From Triatoma infestans (Eukaryota; Arthropoda; Insecta; Hemiptera; Reduviidae): a stretch of DNA of 64,000 bases. The notes beneath the pieces are model-generated. The model was not told where the DNA came from, did not search any database, and saw only the letters and a program-made list of their open reading frames with translations. This document shows positions 10,510 through 21,351 of this stretch, one piece after another. Position numbers and translations under genes: made by a program. The DNA is taken from assembly GCA_011037195.1 (NCBI GenBank), contig JAAEAF010006545.1:18296-82295 (forward strand). The letters are read 5' to 3'. Positions within the stretch are counted from its first letter, which is position 1. Every line of letters starts with the position of its first letter.

Positions 10510-12055
10510 GGGGGAACTATAATTGGAAGTGAACTCGCTTATTAACTGACAAATATGACGTGATGGAAACGACATTTTCGCATACTTCCACCCAATAAAA
10601 CTCGGCCATAATTGAAAATTGTCTCTGAAAGTGCTACTTGCCCAAAAAGGGTTAGTATACAATTGATATACTTGATGTTGAGAGCACTTGTTTGATAAAG
10701 AGTTCAATTTATAAGTATAAAAGATTCATCGTGCATTATTAATGAAACGGTTGCACGTTTGATATTTCCTAGTTAATTATCAAATTTTTTTGTGAAGGAT
10801 TTATTCTTGAAATAAATGTCCAAGGTAGTGAGGAAAAAAACGGGAGGAAAAAAATAATGCATGACTAGGAAATTATAAGATTTATAATAAAACACTGATA
10901 ATAATCAATGTACAGATATTTGAAGATTCTGAATAAATAAATAAATAAGTAAACACAATTTTAAAGAATTATAAAATTAAAATTAGTTCAATGACCAGAT
11001 TAAATTTATGTATTTTTAATATCTGAAATATACCATTCGAAAATGATAGAGATGTATAAGGTTATGTTTATGTAATTATCGCACTATGTAATTTCAACAA
11101 TACAGAATCACTCGTATTTCTGTTCAAAAAAAAATAATAATAATAATAATAACACAGATTTCTTGATGGTTAGAATGAAGGCTGTTATTATTTACTTCCC
11201 ACATTTATTATTTATGTACATTCGTAAATTCCTATAAATTTGATGAATAGTTAGCCAGCATCCGATTTCAAGATTTAATAGAACTGTTATGTTTATAAAG
11301 CAATTATTATTATCTTCCTGTATTTGGTCTAATTAAAACTGTCCCAAAAAAATAGTGACAGAAAAATGAAATAAAAATCAGATTTAAATTCTACGTAGAA
11401 TAAGTATTTTTAAATTTCATCACCAAATGTCACCAGACAAATCTTTCGTTGCCCATCGTCCCTTGTCCAAAGTACCAAGTGCAAGTATTCTGCTGACTAA
11501 CGGCCAATGCTTTGTGATTAAAAATGACTCTGAAAAATACATAATTAATTAAATAAATAAAATAAACTTTGAACAATTTAATTTCAAAAAAAGTTACCTG
11601 TATTAAATATTGTAGACAACAGTCTGTCTGTCTGTATACAGTCCCGGAGGTCATTCAATATGAATTTATCTACTGTTTGTTTTAAAATCGCGTATTAGCA
11701 AAAATCCAATAGAAAAAAAAACAGCAATTATCAGGCACGATTTTTATATTTTAATAGAGAAATTAATAAAAATCACATGATAACTCTTATTTCTGAACAA
11801 AACACACAAATCTCTCCTCAAAGGGTAATTAATAATTAATTATTGTTGAGAAATAAGAAAAATGTTAATTAATTTTTTACTTTTATATAAAAAATCATAT
11901 AGAATTTTTTTTTTTTTTTAAATATCGATAAAAAATAACTCTTATTTATCAAACTCATAATGTTGAAAATTTTTCGAGGCGAAATATAACTTAAAGTTAG
12001 TGAATAATTAAAAGTAGGCTTACTAATGCGAATTAATTTTTAGTTTTAAAAGTAA
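10510..12055. other. Non-coding AT-rich stretch
   Basis: Short (ATA)n and (AATA)n tracts occur at 11132-11150 and near 10935. Nothing codes. Confidence 0.5.
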
Positions 12056-13498
12056 CAGGGTGTCCCAAGGTATATGGATAAAGACTTTTCTCGGTAACTA
12101 AGATAGCTAGAAAAAAACTAAAAAACATAGTTTTTTGTTACAAAACCAAATTTAATTTGCAAATTTGTTTTGATGGTTCCAGAAGCGAGATACAGGCACC
12201 AAACTTCATTTTTCCAAATGGGGAGGTGTGGTTTTTATTTAAGAAATAAATTCCTCTATTTTTTGTAAGAAAAATTTACTTGAACGTTTTTTTTCCTTTG
12301 AGCGATATTTTACAAGTTATGAATGAAAACATGATTCCTATAAGAAATTTCAAAATGATATTATAACGGTTTTTTGATTGAATAAGAAGAAAAGTACTAT
12401 TTTATTATAAATTTTACTCCTCATTAATTACAGATCTTGCTCGAACTAGCCCCCACCATTAGAGATGTATTTCTTTGGTCGTAAGGTACAATTGGCAGGA
12501 AAAAGCATGTGTATGCATCTCTAATGGTGGGGGCCAGTTCGAGCAAGATCTGTAATTAATGAGGAGTAAAATTTATAATAAAATAGTACTTTTCTTCTTA
12601 TTCAATAAAAAAAACCGTTATAATATCATTTTGAAATTTCTTATAAGAATCATGTTTTCATTCATAACTTGTAAAATATCGCTCAAAGAAAAAACCGTTC
12701 AAGTAAATTTTTCTTACAAAAAATAGAGGAATCTATTTCTTAAATAAAAACACACCTCCCCATTTGAAAAAATGAAGTTGGTGCCTATATCTCGCTTCTG
12801 GAAGCACCAAAACAAATTTCAAATTAAATTTGGTTTCTTTTTTTTTTTTTTTTTTTTTAATCTTTATTCATGCTACAATCAGCGCGATAGCGCTATAAGT
12901 AACAATCATACAAAGAACATACATTACAAAATGAGTGGAGAAGCTACCCAATGGTAACACTCCAAAACTATAAAGAATCACTATTCACTCTCTTCACTTG
13001 AGAGGAGATCACGAGGCCATTGTCTTTTAAGACGTCTAGGAGGGTTATTAGGAAGTGTTCGGGAAGACAGGTGTTGAATTAAAGGGTTTGTGTGAGTCTG
13101 TAGGTTAATATGGAATTTCCTGTAACGGGTTTGGGCGACTTGAGCAATGAACGGTATATTAAGATCAGTATGTATGGTTCGGTTGGAGACGTAAAAAGGA
13201 GCGTTCACAATGTTACGGAGGATTCTGGATTGTAGGGATTGGAGTCTTTGGAGATTTGAGCGTTTGGTTGAACCCCATAGTTCTATTCCGTACGCCCAGA
13301 TAGGCTTTAAAATAGATGTATAAATTAGTCTTTTGTTGTCTAGGGAGAGTTTAGATCTGTTGTCCAGTAGTCTTTTAAGTTGTCGAAAGCGTCTGGTTTT
13401 CTAACAAAAAACTACGGGGACACGTATCTTTTTACTTTTTTTCTACCTATCTTAGTTTCCGAGAAAAAGTCGTTATCCATATACCTTGGGACACCCTG
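12056..13498. mobile_element. Large palindromic (foldback) element with CAGGGTGTCCC ends
   Basis: The outer ends are exact inverted copies (CAGGGTGTCCCAAGGTATAT at 12056 against the complement at 13498). The inversion continues inward for about 415 bp to a loop near 12470-12512 (CCCCCACCATTAGAGATG on one side, CATCTCTAATGGTGGGGG on the other). The right arm is interrupted by a Jockey fragment at 12836-13392. Without that insert the element would be ~0.9 kb of almost pure hairpin. No transposase is encoded, so it would be non-autonomous. The flanking bases do not give a clean target duplication. Confidence 0.75.
12836..13392 (-). mobile_element. 5'-truncated Jockey-type LINE inside the palindrome
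   Basis: A T-run at 12836-12859 is the poly-A tail of a minus-strand insertion. Reading down from 13390 the frame gives KLSLDNKRLIYTSILKPIWA, YGIELWGSTKRSNLQRLQSL, ILRNIVNAPFYVSNRTIHTD and RRLKRQWPRDLLSSEESE before a stop. These are the standard C-terminal blocks of Jockey ORF2. Short flanks (TGGTTTC on the left, TGGTTTTC on the right) look like the target duplication. The reading frame has no stop over about 130 codons, so the insertion may be fairly young. Confidence 0.8.
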
Positions 13499-13499
13499 T

Positions 13500-14513
13500 A
13501 TATATGTGTGTTAAAAAATGATTTGAGTTTTTTTACAATTTACACACAATACATACAATTTTCTAGTTATTACAATAAATATGACTAAAATAAATTCTAA
13601 TTGATAATTAAATTAATTATATTTAAAAATGAAAATAACAAAATACACAATATAAACTTTATCATCAAGAAAAAAATATAATTGAAAATATATGTAAACA
13701 ATAGAATATTAATAAAAAGTAAACAAAAAAACTAAATGAAAAAAAATAATGAAACCGAAAAGGCTGAACGTGAAACATGAGGAGAAAGTGTTAAAGTAAA
13801 TTAATTAAAAAAAAAAAAATCAATAGGAACCACCATGATTGACAAACTACACTCTCGTCTCTTCGGATCGGATTCAATTCCTTAACAAAAGTCCCAAAAG
13901 TACTGGTCAACTCCACTTCGCCGCATTTCATTCCCACTGCCATTTCGAAGAATTTTATTTTGTGTTTTTTTAAGCAAATTTTTGTATTCAATTTATACAA
14001 TTCCAAGTGAGCGCAATTCATTTTCTCAAAATGATAGATGTTAAATTTATCGCGGAAATGGCTACAAAGCCAAATACACTGCTAGCCTAAAAGACCATCC
14101 TTTAGATGGCACATAGAATTTGGTCACCTGTAAACCAATATAATGCCGTACATATCGGGTGATGAACTGGATTTTGGGGTTCGCTACACCCAATTAGTTG
14201 ACCACATTAACAACTTCTGAATGTCCAGTATGATTATTCAATTGTTAAGACATCTATATATGTGATGTTTATTTGTTTGCTGGGATACTCGCAGAGATGC
14301 CAAAATCTCTGGATAATCCATCCACTTCTCCTTACCGGGTTCTGAATCGGTAAAGTATGCCTCTCATCTCAACCTGGCTACTGGCTGGCAAATACTGTGG
14401 TAACCGAACTTAAAAAATGTTCTTTAGAAATTCAGCAAATTGCTGGCAAAAATATTAATCTGACTTTCCGAATAAATGATAATCTGGGCAAACCAATTCT
14501 ATTTCTATTCCTT
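13500..14513. other. Non-coding stretch
   Basis: AT-rich to about 13800, more balanced after that. No domain or repeat partner recognised. Confidence 0.45.
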
Positions 14514-15158
14514 CTAGATCTCAGGGCCTCCGAAATGAATAAGGATGCTCTTAGGCCTGAAGGTGATTGTGCTTCCCGAATACACTCTTACATCAGCTCC
14601 ATTAATGAGTAAAGTGCCAGACCCCCAATCATCATCTTGCTTAGAATAGAACAATATTGATAAGAGATAAAAAGGTATGGAGTTATAATTAACATCTCCA
14701 ATCCAAGTTCGAAGACCAAAAAAGTGCAACTCGCAGGTAAGGAAGTGGGGTGGGAAAGTTAATGGGTTTTCAGTTTCTCTCAAGAAATAAGTGTGATGTG
14801 TCCCCCTATGGTATAGATACGCTCCCAAGGAATTTAAGAAAAGAATTTCCCCCGGTGCGTATTTGGTTCCATCAGAGGAAAGTAATTTGGGATTAGAAAG
14901 CAGATAAAAAAATGCCCGGCCTACACAACTTGGAGTCAGGAAAGGCTTGAAGTCGAGAGATATCTTAGAGTTCATGTTCGGCACAAGAAATCCAGCGCTA
15001 AACTTGAAAAATCGACGGTTCCCATAGGGAGGATCAGTCAAGACTCCATTTTGTGATGTTTTCGTAAGGAAACCGACCCGCTCCGTCAGCTCCTCCACCA
15101 GGAGAGTGACCTTTTCCACTCCCTCTGTCTCACAAAAAGGTTCAGTGTGCTTGACCAC
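14514..15158 (-). CDS. Unrecognised 214-codon reading frame
   Basis: Open from an ATG at 15158 to a stop at 14514, in DNA with more balanced base composition than its surroundings. No transposase or polymerase motif is visible. The middle part, from about residue 125, reads TYFLRETENPLTFPPHFLTC, then HFFGLRTWIGDVNYNSIPFY and DDDWGSGTLLINGADV. A weakly similar block lies just upstream in 15263-15514, suggesting an old internal duplication. It could be an exon of a host gene, a gene of an uncharacterised large mobile element, or a captured foreign gene. I do not assign a function. Confidence 0.4.
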   Translation of the reverse strand: MVKHTEPFCETEGVEKVTLLVEELTERVGFLTKTSQNGVLTDPPYGNRRFFKFSAGFLVPNMNSKISLDFKPFLTPSCVGRAFFYLLSNPKLLSSDGTKYAPGEILFLNSLGAYLYHRGTHHTYFLRETENPLTFPPHFLTCELHFFGLRTWIGDVNYNSIPFYLLSILFYSKQDDDWGSGTLLINGADVRVYSGSTITFRPKSILIHFGGPEI

Positions 15159-15197
15159 AATGAGCCCTCAAGAGTAAACTGGAATGTGTCATTCCTA

Positions 15198-15514
15198 TTA
15201 TACTGCCCTGATGCAGTTCAAATCATTGGTACTTGCCACCGACTTGTTAATTCCAGAGTAGTCTAAAGCCCCTGGATAAAATGGGATAGGGAAAAAAGAA
15301 AGTAAGGAATTTTGTTTATCACCTCCAAACCACAGTCGAATAACCAGTGATATCGTATCTGCAGGTAAGGACGAGAAATTATGATGAAGTTTTCTTCTGA
15401 TTGGAAGAAAGTAGTGATGTCCCCAACAGAATCCAATAAATAACACTCTAGGGGGATATCGAAGGGAAAGAGCATTACTCTAAGAAAGAATATGGAAATG
15501 AAATGGAGCCGCAC
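15198..15514 (-). pseudogene. Broken reading frame, probable upstream repeat of the 214-codon frame
   Basis: Two overlapping frames (15263-15514 and 15198-15446) together read FFQSEENFIIISRPYLQIRY, HWLFDCGLEVINKIPYFLF, SLSHFIQGL and, after a shift, DYSGINKSV. This lines up with TENPLTFPPHFLTCELHFF, then GDVNYNSIPFYLLSILFY and DDWGSGT of the 214-codon frame. Frame breaks near 15260 imply decay, or an unrecognised intron. Confidence 0.35.
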
Positions 15515-15559
15515 CTTCAGGTGGACGTACAGGACGGGAGTGGACCTATACTAAACTTC

Positions 15560-16229
15560 GGATCTGACGGAGCATGAGTTAACCAAACCACGATAAAGAA
15601 AAAGAAAGAAATAGATAACAATAATGAGATCGTTCAAACATTCAATGAGATAATTTGAAATAAACCTAATCCAGTCCAATATCAGAAGAAGTGTAAATAT
15701 TGTCCAATTAAAAAAAACATTTCTAAGTTCTCTCCAGTACGAGAAGAAGCATCTCTATATCCTCGTTATATAATAATATAAATATTTATTTATGAGCAGA
15801 GAAGATAATTTTAATTTGTAAGTGATGACATCATCCTAATAAACTAGCAGGTATTTAACATGAGAGTTAAATTTAGACCCCCACTTCAAATGTATCAACA
15901 ACATTTGATACACCATGAATGAATGACGGCATAAGGCTATTAATCAATGATAATGCGCCGGTAGGTTTCATTAAAAACAATGACGCTTTCAGTTTTTTTT
16001 GGTATTTTTTATTTTTAGTTCCCAGATATTGTAATTATCTACGCATCCTTTGTAAAATATATACTTCTTTTTTTTACCGACGCCCAGAAAATAAAACCGG
16101 AAATATGATGCTCCATTCAGCAAACAAATGTAACTTGAACTTTTATTTTTTTGGGATTTTCTCAAAAAAAAAAAAAAACGATCTAATCAGTTTCTTTAAA
16201 GTTAGTTACTAACTCATACCCATTAGAAT
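15560..16229. other. No feature recognised
   Basis: AT-rich. A plus-strand frame at 15919-16212 is low-complexity (F, Y, K, N) and looks like chance. Confidence 0.45.
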
Positions 16230-16680
16230 AGAATGAATGGGTGAATGGTAATGGTCCAAACGGCTCATAATCACTTCGAGGCAAATGTATCTATTGCGAA
16301 ATCTCCAATAAGTGCTCTTAAGCAAGCCCCAAAGCTGCCTCCGAATAGCTCATTGCCACAGGCAATTCTTCGCCCAGTTGGAGGAAGCTCGCTCTAGCAG
16401 AAGGCATAGATCTGTGTCTCTGACTCAGTCAAGCAAAATCTATAAAGTCCACTGTTGGCAAGGCACAGCAGGCTCATATACTTTTTGAGTCTACATAATC
16501 CTTAGGATCATGCGGCCCTGGGTTAGCAGCTCTGCAGTAGGCTTCTAGAGAGTTCACTGATGAATTCTTTCGCCTGCTTTGGCCAGTGATTCACTGTGTG
16601 AATCATCAAGCCCATGATTCGCTATGAACCCAGGAAGTAAAAGTTGATTTTGTCACTGCCTTAGATATATCCTGGACACC
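16230..16680 (-). pseudogene. LINE ORF2 C-terminal remnant
   Basis: A GC-richer island. On the minus strand, SGLYRFCLTESETQIYAFC followed by RRIACGNELFGGSFGACLRA matches the pattern CRFC..EEET..H.LC.C....R...LFG at the C-terminus of RNase H-bearing LINEs, as at 60350-60480 (CRFCQEEGETALHVLYQC). Upstream, DSHSESLAKAGE resembles an RNase H tail. The frames are badly broken. Confidence 0.42.
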
Positions 16681-16689
16681 AAAAGTATT

Positions 16690-17545
16690 CCAATAAAAAC
16701 AAAAAAATCTCGGACAAAAAGACTTAAGAATGTTTATTGAAATAAGACATTAGTCCCAATAATATAATATTATGCAAAATATGTATTCATCAATAGTGAA
16801 CACACAATAAATATAAAAATATAAAAAAAAAGTAAACTTTTATTGCATCCAGTGTTTTATAATAGTAATCAACTCTCGTAAAAATAATAATAATAATAAT
16901 AATAACTATGATAATACAGAGCGAAGGAAAAAACAACCTAAGAAATATACCTTTTCCCAACAGGCAAATTATCGTTTGCCTCCCCACTTTTAAATTTTTA
17001 TATCGATATCTGACAAGTATCTAGCAATTATATAAATCCTGAGCATTGCCACCAAATCCTGAGCATTGGCGCCAAGGATAATACAACGCCGAAGAAAAGT
17101 TGCCAGTTATTGCTGTAAAGATAATTTGGTTAAAAGAAAATAATGCGTTTGTTTCATACATTCTTAAAAACGGTATTTATTCTCAGAGTAAATTCACCAA
17201 AGAAGACAAGGGCTAACTAAATACATAAAAGAAATAAAAATTGAATATTCAACGTAAGCAAATAAAAAATTTGATAACTATTGAAATTTGTAAGTATAAA
17301 AATAAATTAATGAAAACAAATGCTACAGTGATAATTAATAGGTATTTATGGTGTTAACGTAAATAATCCTTTGTTATTCGTGATTAAAAAGCGGCGTGTT
17401 TATCTGAGTGTGTCAGACCATAAAATTCAATTATAAACAGCGTTAACTTTCAATCTTGACGTCTCATTGTTTAAAGTAACTCGTTATATATGATAAAACT
17501 AAATTGTTATATTTGATTTTGTTATTTCTTTAATTTTACTACATA
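16690..17545. other. Non-coding AT-rich stretch
   Basis: An (ATA)n tract lies near 16882-16904. CCTGAGCATTGSCRCCAA-like sequence occurs twice in tandem (17038-17075). Otherwise empty. Confidence 0.45.
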
Positions 17546-17636
17546 TAATATTAATAATAATAATCTTTATTTCACATAAGCGTTACAGAAAATATAATTT
17601 ACAGCTTTTATGGCAGGCATTACTCCTAAGATCTCT

Positions 17637-17637
<1 letters not shown>

Positions 17638-17697
<60 letters not shown>
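17638..17697. repeat. (TAA)n microsatellite
   Basis: About 20 uninterrupted TAA units within the former C-terminal coding region of the LINE, just ahead of its second triplet tail at 17550-17565. Confidence 0.95.
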
Positions 17698-17700
<3 letters not shown>

Positions 17701-18205
17701 GTATGCCATTTTCATCACAAAATGAAAAGGACTCTTTGCAGCACTTGCTAGGCTTAAAATTTGATCTGTATTATTTAGATAGTCCTTGAACTCATTATCA
17801 CTCAACAATTTTTTAGGCTAATTAATATTATAAATTATTTGAGTGTGGTACAATTTGCTAAAAAATTGAACATATCCTCCTTCTCGGGGTTACACAAAGA
17901 GCAAAGTTTATTAATCCTAATAGCATTAAACAGGATATTATCAAATTTTAAGTCTTTATAGAAAGGATGGTATTGACTACTGTGTAGTAGGTACCTGTAA
18001 TTATTCCACAGTTATTTTTCCTTCTCTTATACTATGTAATGGGATACAAAAATTAGTGGATACATCTTCCCAGTCTTTAAACCAAAATAATTTTCTCTCT
18101 ATAATTTCTCTAGCTAATATAAATGGGTAATCTGTAGGAGGGCAAATCCAAACATTTGTATATATATATCTGGTATTTTATCCGTTACAGTATGCATATT
18201 TATTT

Positions 18206-18252
18206 TGTTCCTAATCGGTTTAGGATATTCATCCATCGTCAGAGTAAATCTA
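18206..18252 (-). ncRNA. Degenerate hammerhead-like motif (left arm, family 2)
   Basis: Minus strand: TTTACT, CTGACGA, T, the hairpin GGAT-GAAT-ATCC, then TAAACCGATTAGG. Compared with family 1, GAAA has become TAAA and GGTC has become GATT. Stem II is perfect. Confidence 0.42.
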
Positions 18253-18335
18253 TCCATTTTGTACAGAGAGTTCACTTCAACGTAATGTTTCTGTTTCACT
18301 CGATACTTGTGGTTTTCCAAGCAACAAGTGTAAAA

Positions 18336-18575
18336 GGGAAGGGATTAGTTCAGTGGTAGCGCGCTGGACTTGTAACGCGGAGATCCCGGGTTCGAATCCA
18401 GCCGTGCTGCCCTTAGATTTTCTCTTCCTAGGAGCCTTTACAGCTCACTGTCCGGTGATGGACAGTGTTGTCTGTAATAAGAGAACACTGTCCGGAGGCC
18501 GGCAGTGCACTGAGAAGGCTCCGGGCGCAAGTGACCGTAGCTGTTGACGCGCCTTAATTAAAAAAAAAAAAAAAA
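18336..18575 (+). mobile_element. tRNA-derived SINE, type S1 (with poly-A tail)
   Basis: The head (18336-18411) folds like a tRNA. It has an A box (TTAGTTCAGTGGTAGCGC), an anticodon-like loop CTTGTAA that would read TGT, and the B box GGTTCGAATCC. A ~140 bp body holds repeated CACTGTCCGG and GGCAGTG blocks, and an A tract at 18560-18575 ends it. It sits exactly in the loop between the arms of the family 2 foldback. A second copy is on the minus strand at 56950-57184. Confidence 0.82.
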
Positions 18576-18611
18576 TTACGTTGAAGTGAACTCTCTGCAC
18601 GAAATGGATAG

Positions 18612-18655
18612 ATTTACTCTGACGATGCATGAAAATCCGACACCGGTCAGGAACA
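18612..18655 (+). ncRNA. Degenerate hammerhead-like motif (right arm, family 2)
   Basis: TTTACT, CTGACGA, T, GCAT-GAAA-ATCC, GACA, CCGGTC, AGGAAC. CUGACGA and GUC are intact, and the GAAA box reads GACA. Together with the left arm the consensus is CTGACGA-T-GGATGAATATCC-GAAACCGGTC, the same plan as family 1. Stem I is imperfect. Confidence 0.45.
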
Positions 18656-20874
18656 AAATAAATATGCATGCTAAGACGGATAAAATACCAGATGTTATCC
18701 AGTACTGCGAACCTATCCACATATTTGTATATATAAAATTTAAATGCAGCTTGTAAGTATACAAGAAGATGGGACGGTTCATTACTTTCTAAACACACTA
18801 AGCAAACAGGAGTGTAAGGTTTCACTAAGAATGTAAGGTATCATGTAAACCTTACATTGATAAAATTTTTTAAAGAAAAACTTAAAAAGCAATTCTACCT
18901 GATTATTATATCTTGCTACCACATAACTGAGCGCGCCATAACAAACTACGGCACCAGAGACTGCATAAAAGACGCGCATCTTGGCAGAGACACAAACGTT
19001 TTTGTCAAACAGTAATCTACTGGAAACTATTTAATGCGAATTTTACATTTTTGATAAGTTATCTTTAAAATGATATTGTAACGAAAGATTCGTAGTAAAT
19101 ATGATTCCTAAGTACTTATAGCTCTTTACAATTTCGATTAGTCCATTATTATAACGCCATTTTTTGTACCTAGCCGGCCGGTTCCCACTCCGGAAAATTA
19201 GAATTTTAAACTTTTTAAGTTTAATTAATAGATTCCACCGTCTACAATATGATGCCAATAAATCAATCATTCACTGCTGTTCATTCTTATCTCAAGCTAA
19301 ACAGAACAAGATCGTCTGCGAATGCTAAGATTTTTATCAAGGTTTTATTTTATTTGCACGCATCCTTCTAAAAAGCTTTCTATGTCATTTAAAAAAGAGC
19401 GAACAACAAAGGGCTCAACAGACTACCCTGTTTAACGCCCATCCCAGTCTCAAAGCTTCAAGATAAACTTTTTTTACACCACATTGAAGCATTGGTACCG
19501 GTATATAAATTTCTAATTATTTGAAGCATCTTTGTGGAAAGGCTTAATTCCGGCAGTTTATGCAGGAGCGCCGGACATCTAACACTTTTCTTCGTCTCTG
19601 ACTTGTTTTTATTCTATTATGACTAATTAAATAAAAAGTATTGTCGACAATAGAATAGATTTTTCGGAACCCTGCCTAGAACTCCCCTAGTACTTTCTTC
19701 TCTTCCGCCCAAGAAGACCACCTTTCTAACAGAAGTCCCTTAAAGAGCTTGCCAACCGTATTACAAAACGATATGTCTCTATAATTGCTAACAAAACCTG
19801 CATCGCCTCCTTTAAGGAGAGGAAAAATTATTGTTTTCTTAAAGCTGACAGGAACTACCGCTCTTTCGAACATATTATTAAATATATTTAATAACCTTCT
19901 AACAAATTATCTGGAGAGTATTTAAAAAAATTGATGACGGATACTGTTGTCTCCCTGGGCTTCATTGTCTTTGGGTTTAGAAAGAACAATTTTCAATTCT
20001 GTTAACGTGAACGGATTATCTAAATAGATGTTTTCCATGAAACGTTCATTATAACTCATTCTATTTGTTAGTAAACTGGGATTAAGCATATTTTTAAAAT
20101 ATCAACCCATTCTGGAACCGAAATAATTTCATTGGTATGAAAGCTTTTTAATTTAAAATACCAAACAAGGCTCCAAAAATCTTTGGAGCCTAATTGTTAT
20201 AGAATTGTTTCACTATATTGCTTTAAAAGACTAAATACCCGAGATCTTGCCCTCAAGCATTCAAAATCCAAACATAATTTGATCCCTCATTATTAACAGG
20301 ACTATTTTCCCATTCTTCTAGAAAACTTTCCATAACATATTTATAGTTTTGTTCTATTTTCGGAGACCACTGAGCTTAGAGGGATTTAATTATTATGTTT
20401 TTCTCTAAACCCAATTGAGCAGCATTTAATCATTTTAGGTAGGTGATCGGAGAAGAATTTAGAATTTCAACAAAACTTTTGAATTCAGCGACTTGAGCTA
20501 ATAGATCAACGGACACAATACACATATCCATAGCGGCCCCTATAAAGATATATTCCCCTTTGATATCTTCTAGCATTCTGCTATTTAACACCAATGGAAA
20601 GAAATCATTGATAAACTCTATTAAAAGTTTACGGTTAATAACCCTGCCTTTGGAATTTCTTTTTACTTCTAAATTAACCGGAAGAGTTGGCTTGGTATTT
20701 TGAAAATTAGTTATTGTAGTGATGAAGTCAAGATGTAATTCAAATGAGAGTGCTTCTCAAATAAAAGGTTAAGTTGTTTGAAATACTTCTCCCAATCATT
20801 GCAGTTCAAATAGATCGATATAATATAGTAGCAATTAAGATTACATTAAAATTCTAATACTGTAAAATAATAAG

Positions 20875-21351
20875 TTAACAATTCTTATTAAGTTTTCTTT
20901 TTACACCATACATAATTACAATATGATTCTTTTCAGTATATTAGAAGTAAATGAAATATGCATAGGGCGCTATATAATTAAAATCAACTTTATTTACTTC
21001 AACTTTCATTACTTTATTAAACAGATCCATAATATGTGCTTCTCGTACCTCAAAGTTTTCTTCACTTGTCTCTGTAATACCATATAGAATTAAATTAGTA
21101 TTTCGACGAAACGATTATATTGTTTTTTACTGCTTCGAAGCGGTATCATTGAGTATTCCTATTTTCTTCAATTAAAGCATTAATTTAATCAGTATTGTCT
21201 CGATAATTTTGTACAAGTTTATTAATATTTTCATCTATAGATTTTACTCTTTCTATTACATAATATCATGATATTTTTTAAAAATAAATTCAGCGTATAA
21301 TTGCTTACCTGATTCCATTACATCATTTAAACTAAGCGATTTATTTGCCAT
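20875..21351 (-). pseudogene. LINE ORF1 pseudogene
   Basis: Starts MANKSLSLNDVMESGKQLYA at 21351. A middle part rich in coil-forming residues, with frame breaks, leads to RRNTNLILYGITETSEENFE and VMKVEVNKVDFNYIA. The RRxNxIxYGxxE phrase is the start of the RNA-binding core in L1-like ORF1 proteins. It ends near a TAA at about 20875. There are several in-frame stops. Confidence 0.62.

Larger units (their letters stand above)
18168..18714. mobile_element. Foldback element with hammerhead-like motifs, family 2 (inserted in LINE ORF2)
   Basis: Inverted arms lie at about 18168-18285 and 18576-18690; TTCACTTCAACGTAA in the left arm is mirrored by TTACGTTGAAGTGAA in the right. The LINE coding sequence is split between ...YIYKYVD and WICPPTDY. 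A ~20 bp repeat flanks the element (ATCCAAACATTTGTATATA at 18146, ATCCACATATTTGTATATA at 18715). The right end has an unmirrored tail, CCAGTACTGCGAACCTATCC, that resembles the family 1 tail CCAGCTCTGCGGAACCAACC. I infer common ancestry with family 1. Confidence 0.65.
17810..20700 (-). pseudogene. LINE ORF2 (reverse transcriptase) pseudogene
   Basis: Reading down from 20700: linker (YVMESFLEEWENS), DNPFTLTELKIVLSKPKDNE, then VVPVSFKKTIIFPLLKGGDA, NYRDISFCNTVGKLFKGLLL and AGFRKIYSIVDN, which are RT fingers and palm motifs. After a gap come YCRRWNLLIKLKKFKILIFR and IEIVKSYKYLGIIFTTNLSL, then MRVFYAVSGAVVCYGALSYV and FFFKKFYQCKVYMIPYILSE. Past the insertion, WICPPTDYPFILAREIIERK, FWFKDWEDVSTNF and the zinc motif INKLCSLCNPEKEDMFNFLANC follow. 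There are many stops and frameshifts, and the catalytic YADD box is not clearly readable. Confidence 0.72.
17550..21351 (-). mobile_element. Nearly full-length LINE with ORF1 and ORF2 (decayed)
   Basis: Minus-strand non-LTR retrotransposon. From 21351 downward it has ORF1, an endonuclease-to-RT linker, reverse transcriptase, the C-terminal cysteine motif and an (ATT)n tail near 17550. It is split by a hammerhead foldback with a SINE (18168-18714), and the coding sequence resumes on the other side. The clade is uncertain. The L1-like ORF1 and triplet tail are not those of Jockey, and it resembles the element at 6764-7852. Confidence 0.75.

Noticed and set aside
10327..10707. 126-codon protein on the minus strand
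   Set aside because: It crosses a degenerate tRNA-like SINE head and shows no domain. It looks like a chance frame.
15919..16212. 97-codon plus-strand frame
   Set aside because: Low-complexity F/Y/K/N content in AT-rich DNA, with no similarity to anything recognised.
17626..17808. Leucine-repeat protein on the minus strand
   Set aside because: The leucine run is the (TAA)n microsatellite read backwards. The rest is the decayed LINE C-terminus.
18336..18411. Functional tRNA-Thr gene
   Set aside because: The head has A and B boxes and a TGT-like loop. It runs on into a SINE body and poly-A tail, the acceptor ends do not pair well, and a second copy with a different anticodon region lies at 56950-57184.
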